Part shown: positions 49,217 to 59,180 of the stretch, one piece after another
Position numbering within the stretch: the stretch's first letter is position 1
Layout of the letters: the number at the start of each line of letters is the position of its first letter
Source: Dillenia suffruticosa
Taxonomy: Eukaryota > Streptophyta > Magnoliopsida > Dilleniales > Dilleniaceae
Reading direction: 5' to 3'
Assembly: GCA_033439265.1 (NCBI GenBank)
Contig: JAVTVX010000016.1
Coordinates: 15,422,701-15,486,700, forward strand
DNA: 64,000 bases
Translations under genes and position numbers: made by a program
Notes under the pieces: generated by a model
Seen by the model: only the letters and a program-made list of their open reading frames with translations
Databases searched by the model: none
Told to the model about the DNA's origin: nothing

Positions 49217-49334
49217 CTCTCTCTCATTCTTATTTTTTTTATTTATACGAAGACTTGAAGTCGAGACGTTTATAAGAAAGAGAGGTACGGTGTCAATTGA
49301 GCTATAGTTAGTTCGCTCTCTCTCATTCTTATTT
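49217..49334 (-). mobile_element. Short tRNA-derived SINE with perfect 19-bp target duplication
   Basis: CTCTCTCTCATTCTTATTT occurs exactly at 49217-49235 and 49316-49334. Between them is an 80-base body. Read on the minus strand it starts CGAACTAACTATAGCTCAAT (box A around TATAGCTCAATTGA), carries GACTTCAAGTCTTC (box-B-like) and ends in an A-rich tail (ATAAATAAAAA) right before the duplication. Head, internal promoter boxes, A-rich 3' end and long target duplications are the defining marks of a SINE. The body is at the short end for plant SINEs. Confidence 0.75.
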
Positions 49335-50729
49335 CTATATGGTCTGAGATCCCATTTACAAAACAGTTGTAAAAACACTTTTAGCATTTTTAAATCCTTT
49401 ATTCAAATGCAGTGCCATTCATTATGTCATCTAATAAGTATATAGCACAAGGTTTTACTCTTCAAGATGATTCTGACGATGGTAATCAAACCTCCAGAGA
49501 GTCCTCCATGCACCATCCTGCGCTACCAGAAGATTCCTCCAACATCAATTAGCATCCCTGCAATAGCTTGTGCTCAAGACATCTTTTCTAGCCTAGCCTC
49601 TTGCCACCCGTTCAATCATCTGTTCATCATTTGGTATACAACAAATTGCACTACTTTTCAATACAATTCCAACGGTCATAACCAAACATTGAACATGGAA
49701 AATACAATCCCATGTTCACATTTGTAGGATAAGACTAAATAAAATAACAATTCAACAATATAGCACATGCAAAAATATACTTTAATTATATACACCTGTT
49801 AGTTTCTCTTAAGAAAATAAATTTAAATTTTATATTGATTTTAATTTATATAGTGATTATATAAAAAGGAATTACATCTATTATATAATCTTAATCTCAT
49901 ATACTTTTTATTAAAAAAAAAACATATCACACAATAAAATCAAACATTAAAACTCACAATATTATATGACCCATTAGACATACAGGAGGCATTTATTAGA
50001 GTAAAACCACACCATTCATCCAAAATATTGACTCGCGAGTATTTTTGGCCTATATTTTCTATTCAAGGTATGTTCAGATTAGTTAGTCTATTAGAGTCTG
50101 CTCCCTCTATGTATCTCTAACTAAATTTTCTTGGCATGTGGTGGCCAATCACTACACTAAAGTTAAAATTAGAGGACCATGAAAAAGGATAGCCATTCTT
50201 CCCTTTGTTATTCACTTCTGGAGGGATTTTATTAATAACTCTTTGATAAAAACCATCATCTATACATCCAAAATATCATATTAAAACATCAAAAAATTAT
50301 TAAATCAATATGCAAAAGCATACCTAAATTCATAATGACCAATTGTTGTTTAGAATCACATGATTGGCCCTGCAAATCTACACATATTCCTAATAAAACC
50401 CTTTAACTTCTCTTTTAGCTTTTTCTCTAGATGATGGGCTGTTAAAAAGAATGAAAATCCCGTGTGATTTAGGAACCTTAACCACTATTTATGAATAACT
50501 TTTTTATCTCTTGGTATTCCTATCTTAACCTATCATAAAAATAAAAATTCTCTCTTAGGTCTTTACACATTAAAGTCTCACACCTTGTTAGATACATTAG
50601 AGTGCAAATTACTTAAATATCAAGAAATCACTTTTAAATGGACTTAATTTTATATGATAGTTTGTAACACGTAATTATTCACATATAAATCCAAGGTTGG
50701 ATTAAGGATTCAACAATCTCTTACTTGGA
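49335..50729 (-). repeat. LTR of a degenerate copia element (left part), left edge unclear
   Basis: At 50705-50729 the minus strand reads CCAAGTAAGAGAT, a decayed purine tract, then TGTTGAATCC, the usual start of many plant copia 3' LTRs. The LTR therefore ends at 50715 on the plus strand and extends left for an unknown distance; I cannot find its outer edge. RNase H of the same element follows to the right at 54080-54640, beyond the inserted solo LTR. Confidence 0.5.
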
Positions 50730-50952
50730 CTATATGTGTAACCTTATAATTATGCACTGTAAAAATAACCGTATTAGTTCAACTTTGTTGTCATTAACGA
50801 AAGATATCTTTAAACATTCTAGTCAATTAATCATACCAACATGGGATCAAAGCGATCTTCATTATATATGTTGTAACTCAACACATCAATGGTTACATAT
50901 ACCTATATAACTGAAGGACAGAAATCATGATATGGACTTATAGAATGAAATT

Positions 50953-53895
50953 TGTCACGCCCAGACCCACCCATCAAGCATGTGACAACTGTCGCGTTAC
51001 CCTGAAACACGTGTGAACTCCATTCTGTGTTCCGAGATACCACAAGACATTCCAATATCCACCTATTTTCCAAAATAAATTTATCCAACAAAATAAACCA
51101 GCATACATTTATTGCACAATCAAAAGACTAACTCAGTTCATCCCTGCTTAGAACATGCATGCGTCTGGTCAACCCAGCCATCCAAATCAAATTCACAAAA
51201 TATAAACAAGTCCCTACTCAAGGGATCCACAAAAAAATTCCTCCAAAACAATTTTCAAAGAAAATTTAGGGAAATAAAGAAAAAGAGTCCTCATTTTAAG
51301 TATACAAATCATAATCAAGTTCCAAATCCAAATAAACATAGTAGAAAATAGGTTTTTCGAAATAATTACCCAATTTGCCTTTGTTGAGGTCCATTCATAC
51401 CTCAAATCAAAAAACAAAAAAAAAAAAAAAACAAACTAGTACCCGCAGAAATCCAACAAAACAAGTTTCTTCAAATCATCCCAAGAGTTCACAAGTTTCG
51501 ACTAAATTTCTTCTATAAAAATGGAAGCAAGAGGGGTAAGTATATAATATATCTAGTGAGTAATATACAAGTTGTACAAGAATAAGATTTGTGTGATAGG
51601 TATATCAATCGTAAATATTTCAAACCATCATGTCATTCATAATTTCATCAAGTGAATGAATAATTCAAATATTGTTTCCAATATCATCATAATTCTCAAT
51701 TGTTATAATTCAACCTCATATGCATCTAACAATTTCATATTTTCAAACACGGGGTAAACCAAAATTTATTGTTCCCAACAAAAGTCTACCACGACCTAGG
51801 GTGGAACCGTCAAGGGTTTTCATAATTTTCACATTTTAAAAATTCTCATATCCTTGACATTGGATGTGGTGTTTCGTTATTGGTGTAACCAACTATCCCA
51901 CGACCTTATTTATCATATCTAGTCATGAATGCAACGCACATGCTCAGCTACATTCTATGGTTCACCAGCCCTATTACGTCATCCTGTCGGGTTGCTCCGT
52001 AACGGGAAGTGACTAGTCATTTAATAGAGATTCAGGCTCTCAACTCAAACCAATCACATGCACTATTTCACAAAATCATAAATTCAAATCATGTGCCATC
52101 AATTCTAATAATTTTCTCAATAGAAAGCATAATACCAATGGATTCAAGATCAATAAATTCACATGGCACATTTGCTCATTCAAAACATATAGGATACATA
52201 AAAATTTAAAATTTAATTTTCAAGATTTTCCACACATGCTAAAACATTTAAATCCAAGTTTTGAAATTCATTTAGAAAATTCAATAAAATCATTTTCTTA
52301 TTTAAATACAATCATGAAACAACTCATCTCTTGGGAGGGTGAATACTCCCAATCCACAATCAATCCAAGACAATCCCTTCTTGGATTCCAATTGGTTTAT
52401 CCTAAAGCAATAAATAAAATTTCGACATTAAATCATATCTAAAATTAGGGTTTATGAGTTTTTCCCAAATATAATACAAACCCTAATTTCCAAAATCCAC
52501 AAATCTATATTCTCATTTCATCAACTACATATCATTTGCATCTATATACCATTTTCATACACAATTTCTCCTAAATCTCACATTTATAACCCTATATTTA
52601 ATTTTTCCAAAATTTCACATTTTCAAATCTTCACATAGATCTTAAAACAAGTAAGATAACTCAAATGTAAGATAAGAGGGAAGTATTACCTCTAGAGAAT
52701 CCACCAATTTCGTCTCAATCAAATTTGTCCAAAACCCTAATTTTCTCTTGCAACAAATTTCTCAAATCCAAGCATAAAAAACAATTTCAAGAGTAATGGA
52801 ACTAAACCCATGAAAAGGAAGGAAAAAATTACTTCAATTTCGTACATGGATTGAACTTTGAACGTTGGGTTTAAAAAACCCTAGATTTTTCCCTGTTCCC
52901 ATAAACCCTAGTTTTTCTTTCCCCAAATCTATCCCAATCCAAGTGTTGATTGAGGATTGGAAGTTTTGTAGAGTGGGTTTGAGGGAGATGTAATTGATTT
53001 TGGGAGAGATTGAGAGTGAGAAGGGTGAGGGAGATGAGAGTCGAGAGAGAGAGCAGAGTGAGCTCAGGAAAGAAGAATGAAAAAAATAAGAATGAAGGCT
53101 TGTTTAAGCCCTTTTTATAATGGAGTGTCAAATCTCAATCTTGTCTCTCATTATTTTTAAGGTTTGTTCACATTTGGTCGTCCCTTTTTGTCATTTCATA
53201 AATTTTCACACTCATGAGTTGACTTGCAATAAACCACAAGTCACCTTATGTGTCTAAGGTTTTCAGAGGCTAAGTCGCCTTGTTGTCCAACAAGTCACCT
53301 TGCTTTTGTTTCATCGAGCCCTCAAGTCATCTCAAAATTCCCTCAAGGCAACCTAAATTTCTTATTTTGTAACCCACAAGTCACTTCACTTCTTTGGTGA
53401 GTCGCCTCACTTAACTACAGACATATTTCTCTGAGACTTGAATCTGGTGGGTTGGCTTGTCCTGGCCACAAGTATCCTTACTAGACACAAAGTCAGAAAG
53501 CACAAGTCAACCTGTCATTGAGGCAAGGCGGCTTGCCTGGTGGTTTTGGAAGCACAAGTCGACCTGTCACTGGGACAAGTCGACTTGTCTTTGTGTAGAG
53601 TCAAGGATTCTGAGACCTAATCTCCTCAGGTCATCTTGGAACTTCCTCAGGTCACCTTGGTGAATTCTATATTTAACTAAATTTCAATTTTTGAGCTCCA
53701 AGTCGCCTTATCATGGGTCGAGTCGACTTGTCTTCACTTAATTGACTCCAAATAAATTTTAATTGTCCCAAATCATCACCACAACATATTTTTCTCCAAA
53801 TAAAATTTTATAAAACCCTCATTGAAGAGTTGAAATCAATTACTTAGTCAAAATTTTGGTAAAATTTTTTCTAACACCAAATTTTCAGTGTTACA
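50953..53895 (-). repeat. Solo LTR of a second chromovirus family, with perfect AAATT duplication
   Basis: On the plus strand it begins TGTCACGCCCAG and ends CAGTGTTACA; AAATT flanks it exactly at 50948-50952 and 53896-53900. No internal domains lie next to it, so it is a solo LTR. It has the same general plan as the other chromovirus LTRs: a GAGGGGTAAG block (51531-51540), the phrase CACG/TACGTCA-CCTGTCGGGTT (about 51975), and TATAAAAAGGGC on the minus strand near 53113. The short open frames inside are not genes. Confidence 0.92.
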
Positions 53896-53900
53896 AAATT

Positions 53901-54829
53901 TCATGCCTATTTTCAATTGGTGCACTTTAAACCTCAGTGAGATCAAAGTTTACCAAAATCAGAGCATGAATAAACTAAATCTTTATTTTTGCAAAAAATA
54001 ATCTCAAAATATTCATAAATCATTATAAAAAAAAGTGTCTATATTAAAAAAAATATCCAAGAATTATAAACTCTCGCTAAAACTAAATATACTCAAATGA
54101 TATAACTCTCATATGAGCAGTGTACTCATAAAACACATTGAGTGGTAACCCTTACAAAAAGAATCTACAATCATAGAGTTTATACTGATGTACTCTATAG
54201 ACAACTACCTACTTTGAACTTTTTCCTTGATAATTAGAAACTTGATGCCTATATGTTTTGACTTTATCAAACTCCTGTTGTTATTGGAATATAAGACTGT
54301 TAATTTATTGTCACAAAATAATTTGAGTAATTTATCAATTCCATCTACTATATGCAGTCCCGTCACAAAATTTTGCAATCATATTCCATGATTGGATGTT
54401 TCATAACATGCTATGAAATCTACCAGCATGGTAGAAGAAGATATAAGAGATTCTTTAGCATTCTTCTAGGAGATAACATGCTACTAGATGTAAATTTCAT
54501 GCTATCTTGACATTCAACAAAATCGGAGTCAATATACCTAATAATCTCAAGTTGAGCTTTAAGCTTTAATAAGGACTTTTTTAGTAAAAACAATGTTTTG
54601 AAAATTGAGTTTGAGACGCTGGAGAAATTAATACCCACTGAAAAAGGAGTTTAAAATATGCATTTTATCCACTGCATATAAGTTTTAACCGAGCAAACGG
54701 AGGAAATTTTACTCATTCTTCCACCATAAGGACTCCATTACATAGTCACTCTCCAAAAATCAAACATTTATCCCATGTAAGTTTGAGACCTTTCTTTGAA
54801 ATAGGTTTCACCACAAAATCTGATTTGTT
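53901..54829 (-). pseudogene. Copia RNase H and end of reverse transcriptase, decayed
   Basis: Minus-strand reading gives Y-I-D-S-D-F-V-E-C-Q-D-S-M-K near 54540 (family Y-S-D-S-D-F-A-G-C), then N-K-L-T-V-L-Y, K-S-K-H-I-G-I-K-F, then S-M-I-V-D-S-F-C-K-G-L-P near 54140. This is the standard copia RNase H order with multiple stops. It belongs with the LTR at 50715 and was split from it by the solo LTR insertion. The element's right part was not recognised. Confidence 0.75.
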
Positions 54830-57800
54830 CACTACAAAAAAACACGCTTTTAGCCACGGATTTTCGCGACGGGAAAAATTCATCGCTATTGTGCTACGAA
54901 TTTAGCGATGAAAACTTTTTCATCGCTAATTTGTCACAAAATTTGAGATGAAAAGGATGTCGTGGCTAAATTAGTGACGGACACATCATTCGTGGCTAAA
55001 TTCGTCACTAATTAGTGACGAAAAGGTTTTCGTGGCTACATTCGTCGCTAATTAGTGACAAAAAATTTTTCGTTGCAAATTTCGTCCATAATTAGCGACG
55101 AATAATATTTCGTGACTAAATTTTTCCACGGATACAATTATCTGTAGTTAAATTTAGTGACAAAAAAAGTTCGCGATAACTTTCGTCGCTAAATTTAGCA
55201 ACGAAAAAATTTCGTGGGAAATTCTATCGCTAATTAGCTACAAAAATTTTCCATCGTTAAATTCGTCGTTAATTAGCCACGAAAAAATATTTGTCTCTAA
55301 ATTTAGCAATGAACTCTAAAATTCATGGCTAAATTCGTCACTAATTAGCCACAAAAAAATATTTAAAGCTAAATTCGTCGTTAATTAGCCATAAAAAAAG
55401 TATTCGTGGCTAAATTTATCACTAATTTATTATCTATATTTCAAAATTTAAGACTCATTTCGTAACTAAATTTTTTCTATACTCTGTTAGAAAATATTTT
55501 CAACCGTATTCCCCATTTTAACATATTCTGAATAACGAAATTGAATTAACTATATAATAAATATTATAATTTTCACCAAACTGAGAATTTACAATAATAA
55601 ATAATTCAATAAATCTGTAACAGATAATTTTAAATAAGTCGCGGTTGTGGAGTTCACCATTTATCTTTTTCATCTTCTATATCCGTTCGATTCTCTCATA
55701 TAATTTAATCGTATTTAAAAGTTCAATTATTCATTTTCATTTGTCATTGTTATCAACAAGGAAGATAATAGATGATACATCCATGTCCGACAATCTATCT
55801 TGGTTGCCAAGTAGATCAAACATTAGTTTTCGAAGAATGAAGATAATGATACGGATGGCACGTCGATTTTTAAACTATTCTATGGATTCAAAAAAATAAA
55901 ATAAAAATGAAAAAGAATAATAAAATAATAAAATAAAAGAAAAAAGAAGAAAACAAAATATAAAAGACAAATTTATATAAAAAAAGATTAAATTAGGGAT
56001 GGATTTTGCGATGGATTTAGAAATCCCTCACTAAGTTAGCAATAGATCGAGAAATCCATCGGAAACTTAGCGACGGATTTAAAATCCATCGCAAAATTTA
56101 GCGATGGATTTTATATCCGTCGTGAATTTATATCCATCGGATTTAGCGACGGATTTTATATCCGCTGTGAATTTAACGACCGATTTAGCGATAAATTTAT
56201 ATCCGTTTCTATTTAGCGACAAATTTTTATATCTGTCGCTAACTTAGTGACGGATTTAAAATCCGTTGTAAAATTTAATCTTTTTTAATTAGAATTTTAT
56301 TTATTTTATTTTTCTTTTTAATTTATTAATATGTTATATGTAAATTAAAAATTAATTTAGCGATGATGAATTTTATCCGTCGTTAATTTAGCGACGAATT
56401 TTCATATCCGTCGCTAAATTAGCTACGGATATCAAATCCGTCGCTAAATTTAATCTTTTTTTAAATAGAATTTTATTTTTTCTGTTTTTTTATTTTATTA
56501 ATTTATATTAACAAATCATATTATTATTTTATAATATTTTAATTTAACATTTTATTTTATTATATTATATTTCATTTTTTTAAAAGAATAATATTATTTA
56601 AATCTTAAAAAAAAACCATATATTTTATTTTATTTAAATTATATTATTTAAAAGCATATGAACAAATCAATTTATTATGTTATAATATTTTAAAATAACA
56701 TTTTATTTTATTTTTCTAAGAATAATATTAATATATTTTTTATTTAATTTATTTTTTTTCTTTTTATTTATTTAATATTTTTTATTATTGTATACGTACC
56801 TTTTATTTTATTTGTATTATTTTATTCAATAATACAAATCAAATTATTATTGTTTTATAATATTTTTTAATTAATATTAATCCGGCGGGCCTGCCTGGGC
56901 ACCCGCGGATGCACGCACAGGTTGGTGGTTTAAGTAAAAAAAGTTATTATATTTATTATTTTAAATTGTTATTATATATTATTTTATTATTATTGGAAAA
57001 ATGTGAAGGAAAGATAATAAGTAAAAAAAAAAAATTTATATCATATGCTAACATTTGGCTTGGTGGTTAAATACTTTTACAGGTTTATGCGTGTACAGGA
57101 GTTTGAACCACGGTGGAGGCATGATGGAGGCAAAGCAGAGACATTTTCCAACAATTAAGTGAGGAGGGCTGGCGTTGGAGCGGACGTGTGGACGGGCGGG
57201 CTTGCAGGCGGGGGTGCTGGATCGGGCGGGCGGGTGCTGGCTCGGGCGGGCGGGCACGCTTGCAGGCTAGTGCTGGCTCCGGTGGGCAGGGGCTCGTCTA
57301 GGCACATGGCTTGCAGGCTAGTGCTGGCTTGGGTGGGCGGGGGCCCGTCCAGGCACGTGCGCTCCTTGGGCATTTTGGATTCCGACAAATTTGAAATCCG
57401 TCGCTAAATTAGCGACGGATAATTTTTCATCATTAATTTAGTAACTGACTTTTTTTCATCGCTAAATTAGTGATGGATAATTTTTCGTCGTTAATTTAGT
57501 GACGGACTTTGTTTTTATTGCTAAATTAGTGACGGATAATTTTTCCTTCGCTAAATTAGATACGGATAATTTTTTCGTCGCTAATTTAGTGACGGATAAT
57601 TTTTCGTTACTAAATTAGCGACGGATTTTAGCGATAAAAATTATCTGTTGCTAAATTTAGGGCCGAATTTTAGATTTTCGTCGCTGAATTTAGTAATGGA
57701 TTTTTTCCTGTCGCTAATTTAGCGACGGATAATTTTTTGTGGCTAAATTTTGTGACGAATTTTAGCCATGAAAAATTATGTTGCTAAATTTAGCGACAGA

Positions 57801-57930
57801 TTTCAGATTTTCGTCGCTAAATTTAGCGACGGATTTCTAATTTTCGTCGCTAAATTTTTGTGACGCGTTATTAGTGACAAAAAATTTTTTGTCGCTAAAT
57901 TGAAGGCTAAAAGCGTGTTTTTTTGTAGTG
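54830..57930. mobile_element. Non-autonomous CACTA element, 3.1 kb, with GTT target duplication
   Basis: It starts CACTACAAAAAAACACGC at 54830 and ends with the inverse at 57930, and GTT flanks both sides (54827-54829 and 57931-57933), a perfect 3-bp target duplication as CACTA elements make. Inside are subterminal arrays (54850-55440, 55990-56460, 57395-57920), a leader shared with the 18554 remnant, and an AT-rich core that matches the left end of the large element (56440-56650 with 21881-22100; 56920-57380 with 22810-23185). No transposase domain is present, so it depends on an autonomous partner. Confidence 0.93.
56881..57380 (+). repeat. GC islands and tRNA-like boxes inside the small CACTA
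   Basis: 56881-56925 and 57160-57370 are GC-rich (GCGGGCCTGCCTGGGC; GGGCGGGCGGGCACGC and GGCTAGTGCTGGCTTGGGTG). Between them TTTGGCTTGGTGG at 57055 and GTTTGAACCACGGTGGAGGC at about 57100-57119 form a box-A/box-B-like pair. The frames open across the second island are repeat artefacts. Confidence 0.6.
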
Positions 57931-58149
57931 GTTCTTTTGGTATACTTTCCACCATGAAGCTTGCCATTGGTAAAGTCTACCAAAGAAAGGACGGATTCAT
58001 TCCAACTCATTTTTCAAAGCATTCATATTTCTGCATGACCAAGTTGGGAAAAACTCTCATCCAACAAACTTATAAGTCTAGTAGAGTTCCAAATTAACAT
58101 TCCTACAATGGAAATTTTAATTGTTTTAATGCCTATCACATAATTCTTA
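57931..58149. other. Short spacer between CACTA and BBE-like pseudogene
   Basis: Continues, after the GTT duplication, the DNA that lay left of 54830 before insertion. It may be the edge of the decayed copia element, but no motif confirms this. Confidence 0.35.
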
Positions 58150-59106
58150 ACTACTTGTGGCATGGTTGAACTGTAATGAAGAGATCATTATGCAGCACAT
58201 GAGCAACTAGCTACCACTCATAAAGGTCTCCATGCAACACATGAGCAACTAGTTGCCACTGATAAAGGATATTAGTTGCCTCTTCTTCTAATGATTTTGA
58301 GACTTTAAACACTGAAACCTTTTCGGGAACAGAAACAAGTTTAATTTTCCATCAAAGAATGACTCCAATGCTAGCTCCCCTATCTCCTCTAATAGCCCTA
58401 AAAAAGATCTTCCCTCTTGTTTCTCTTATCAAGAAATTTTACACTTAACATCAACTATTCTTGCATCAATTGTGTTGTTGATGGAGGGACAATAATTTCT
58501 CATCTAGTTTTGATAACCACCTCCTGATATTTGTCCACCAATACCAACACTGGAACAAATCCAACCGAGGAAGCCATGGACTTTGCTCTTCTCGGCATTA
58601 TTATGTAAAATTTGCCAAAGTTGCACACTTTTAACCCAAGTAGTCTCATTTTTTATAAAAATATCAATAAATTGAAGACTGAAAAAGTCGAGGACAATAA
58701 AGGGGACATTAGGAGTGGTTGTTATATAAGAGAGGCCTTCATAATCATGACCTCCACTTTGGATTCTAATTTGCAAGCCATGAATTTTACCACAAACAGC
58801 TACTGCTTCCACAAGGGAATCATTTGTTGGGTGATGATTAGTATTGGTTTTGGAGTTGGTGTGATGAATCTATTGTTTTGAGCTTGAGTACACAAAAGCA
58901 AAACAAATTAAGATTGGTTTTAAATTTGTAAGATTTGGGATATTGGGTAAGAGGGATATGAATAGTGTGAAGTGTATGGAAGAAGCCTATCTTGTGTAAA
59001 GTAATGTGTAGTAGACAAAGAAGGTTTGAACAAATAAAGATAGCGAAAAACTCCAAAAAGAAGGATTGAACATGATAAGAGTATCAAAAAACTAAAATTC
59101 ATCATG
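58150..59106 (-). pseudogene. Berberine-bridge-enzyme-like (FAD-linked oxidoreductase) pseudogene, 5' part
   Basis: BBE-like enzymes are secreted or vacuolar plant flavoproteins that oxidise alkaloids, sugars or monolignols. The ATG at 59106 (minus strand) opens a hydrophobic signal-like stretch (M-M-N-F-S-F-L-I-L-L). After frame breaks comes F-I-T-P-T-P-K-P near 58880. The frame 58818-58504 has H-G-L-Q-I-R-I-Q-S-G-G-H-D-Y-E-G, in which the His is the usual FAD-linking residue, and a Cys in G-W-I-C-S-S-V-G, the second FAD-linking position, followed by S-G-G-G-Y. Family G-G-H after it is G-G-Q here. Further matches continue in broken frames to about 58150 (D-A-R-I-V-D-V; F-P-K-R-F; Q-W-Q-L-V). 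The C-terminal half is missing. A local duplication lies at about 58198-58270. Confidence 0.85.
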
Positions 59107-59180
59107 GAGAGGAGAAACGGAAAGCGAGAGGCCACAAGGTTATTTAAAGTCGACATTTTGGTAGCTAACAGCATCAACGT

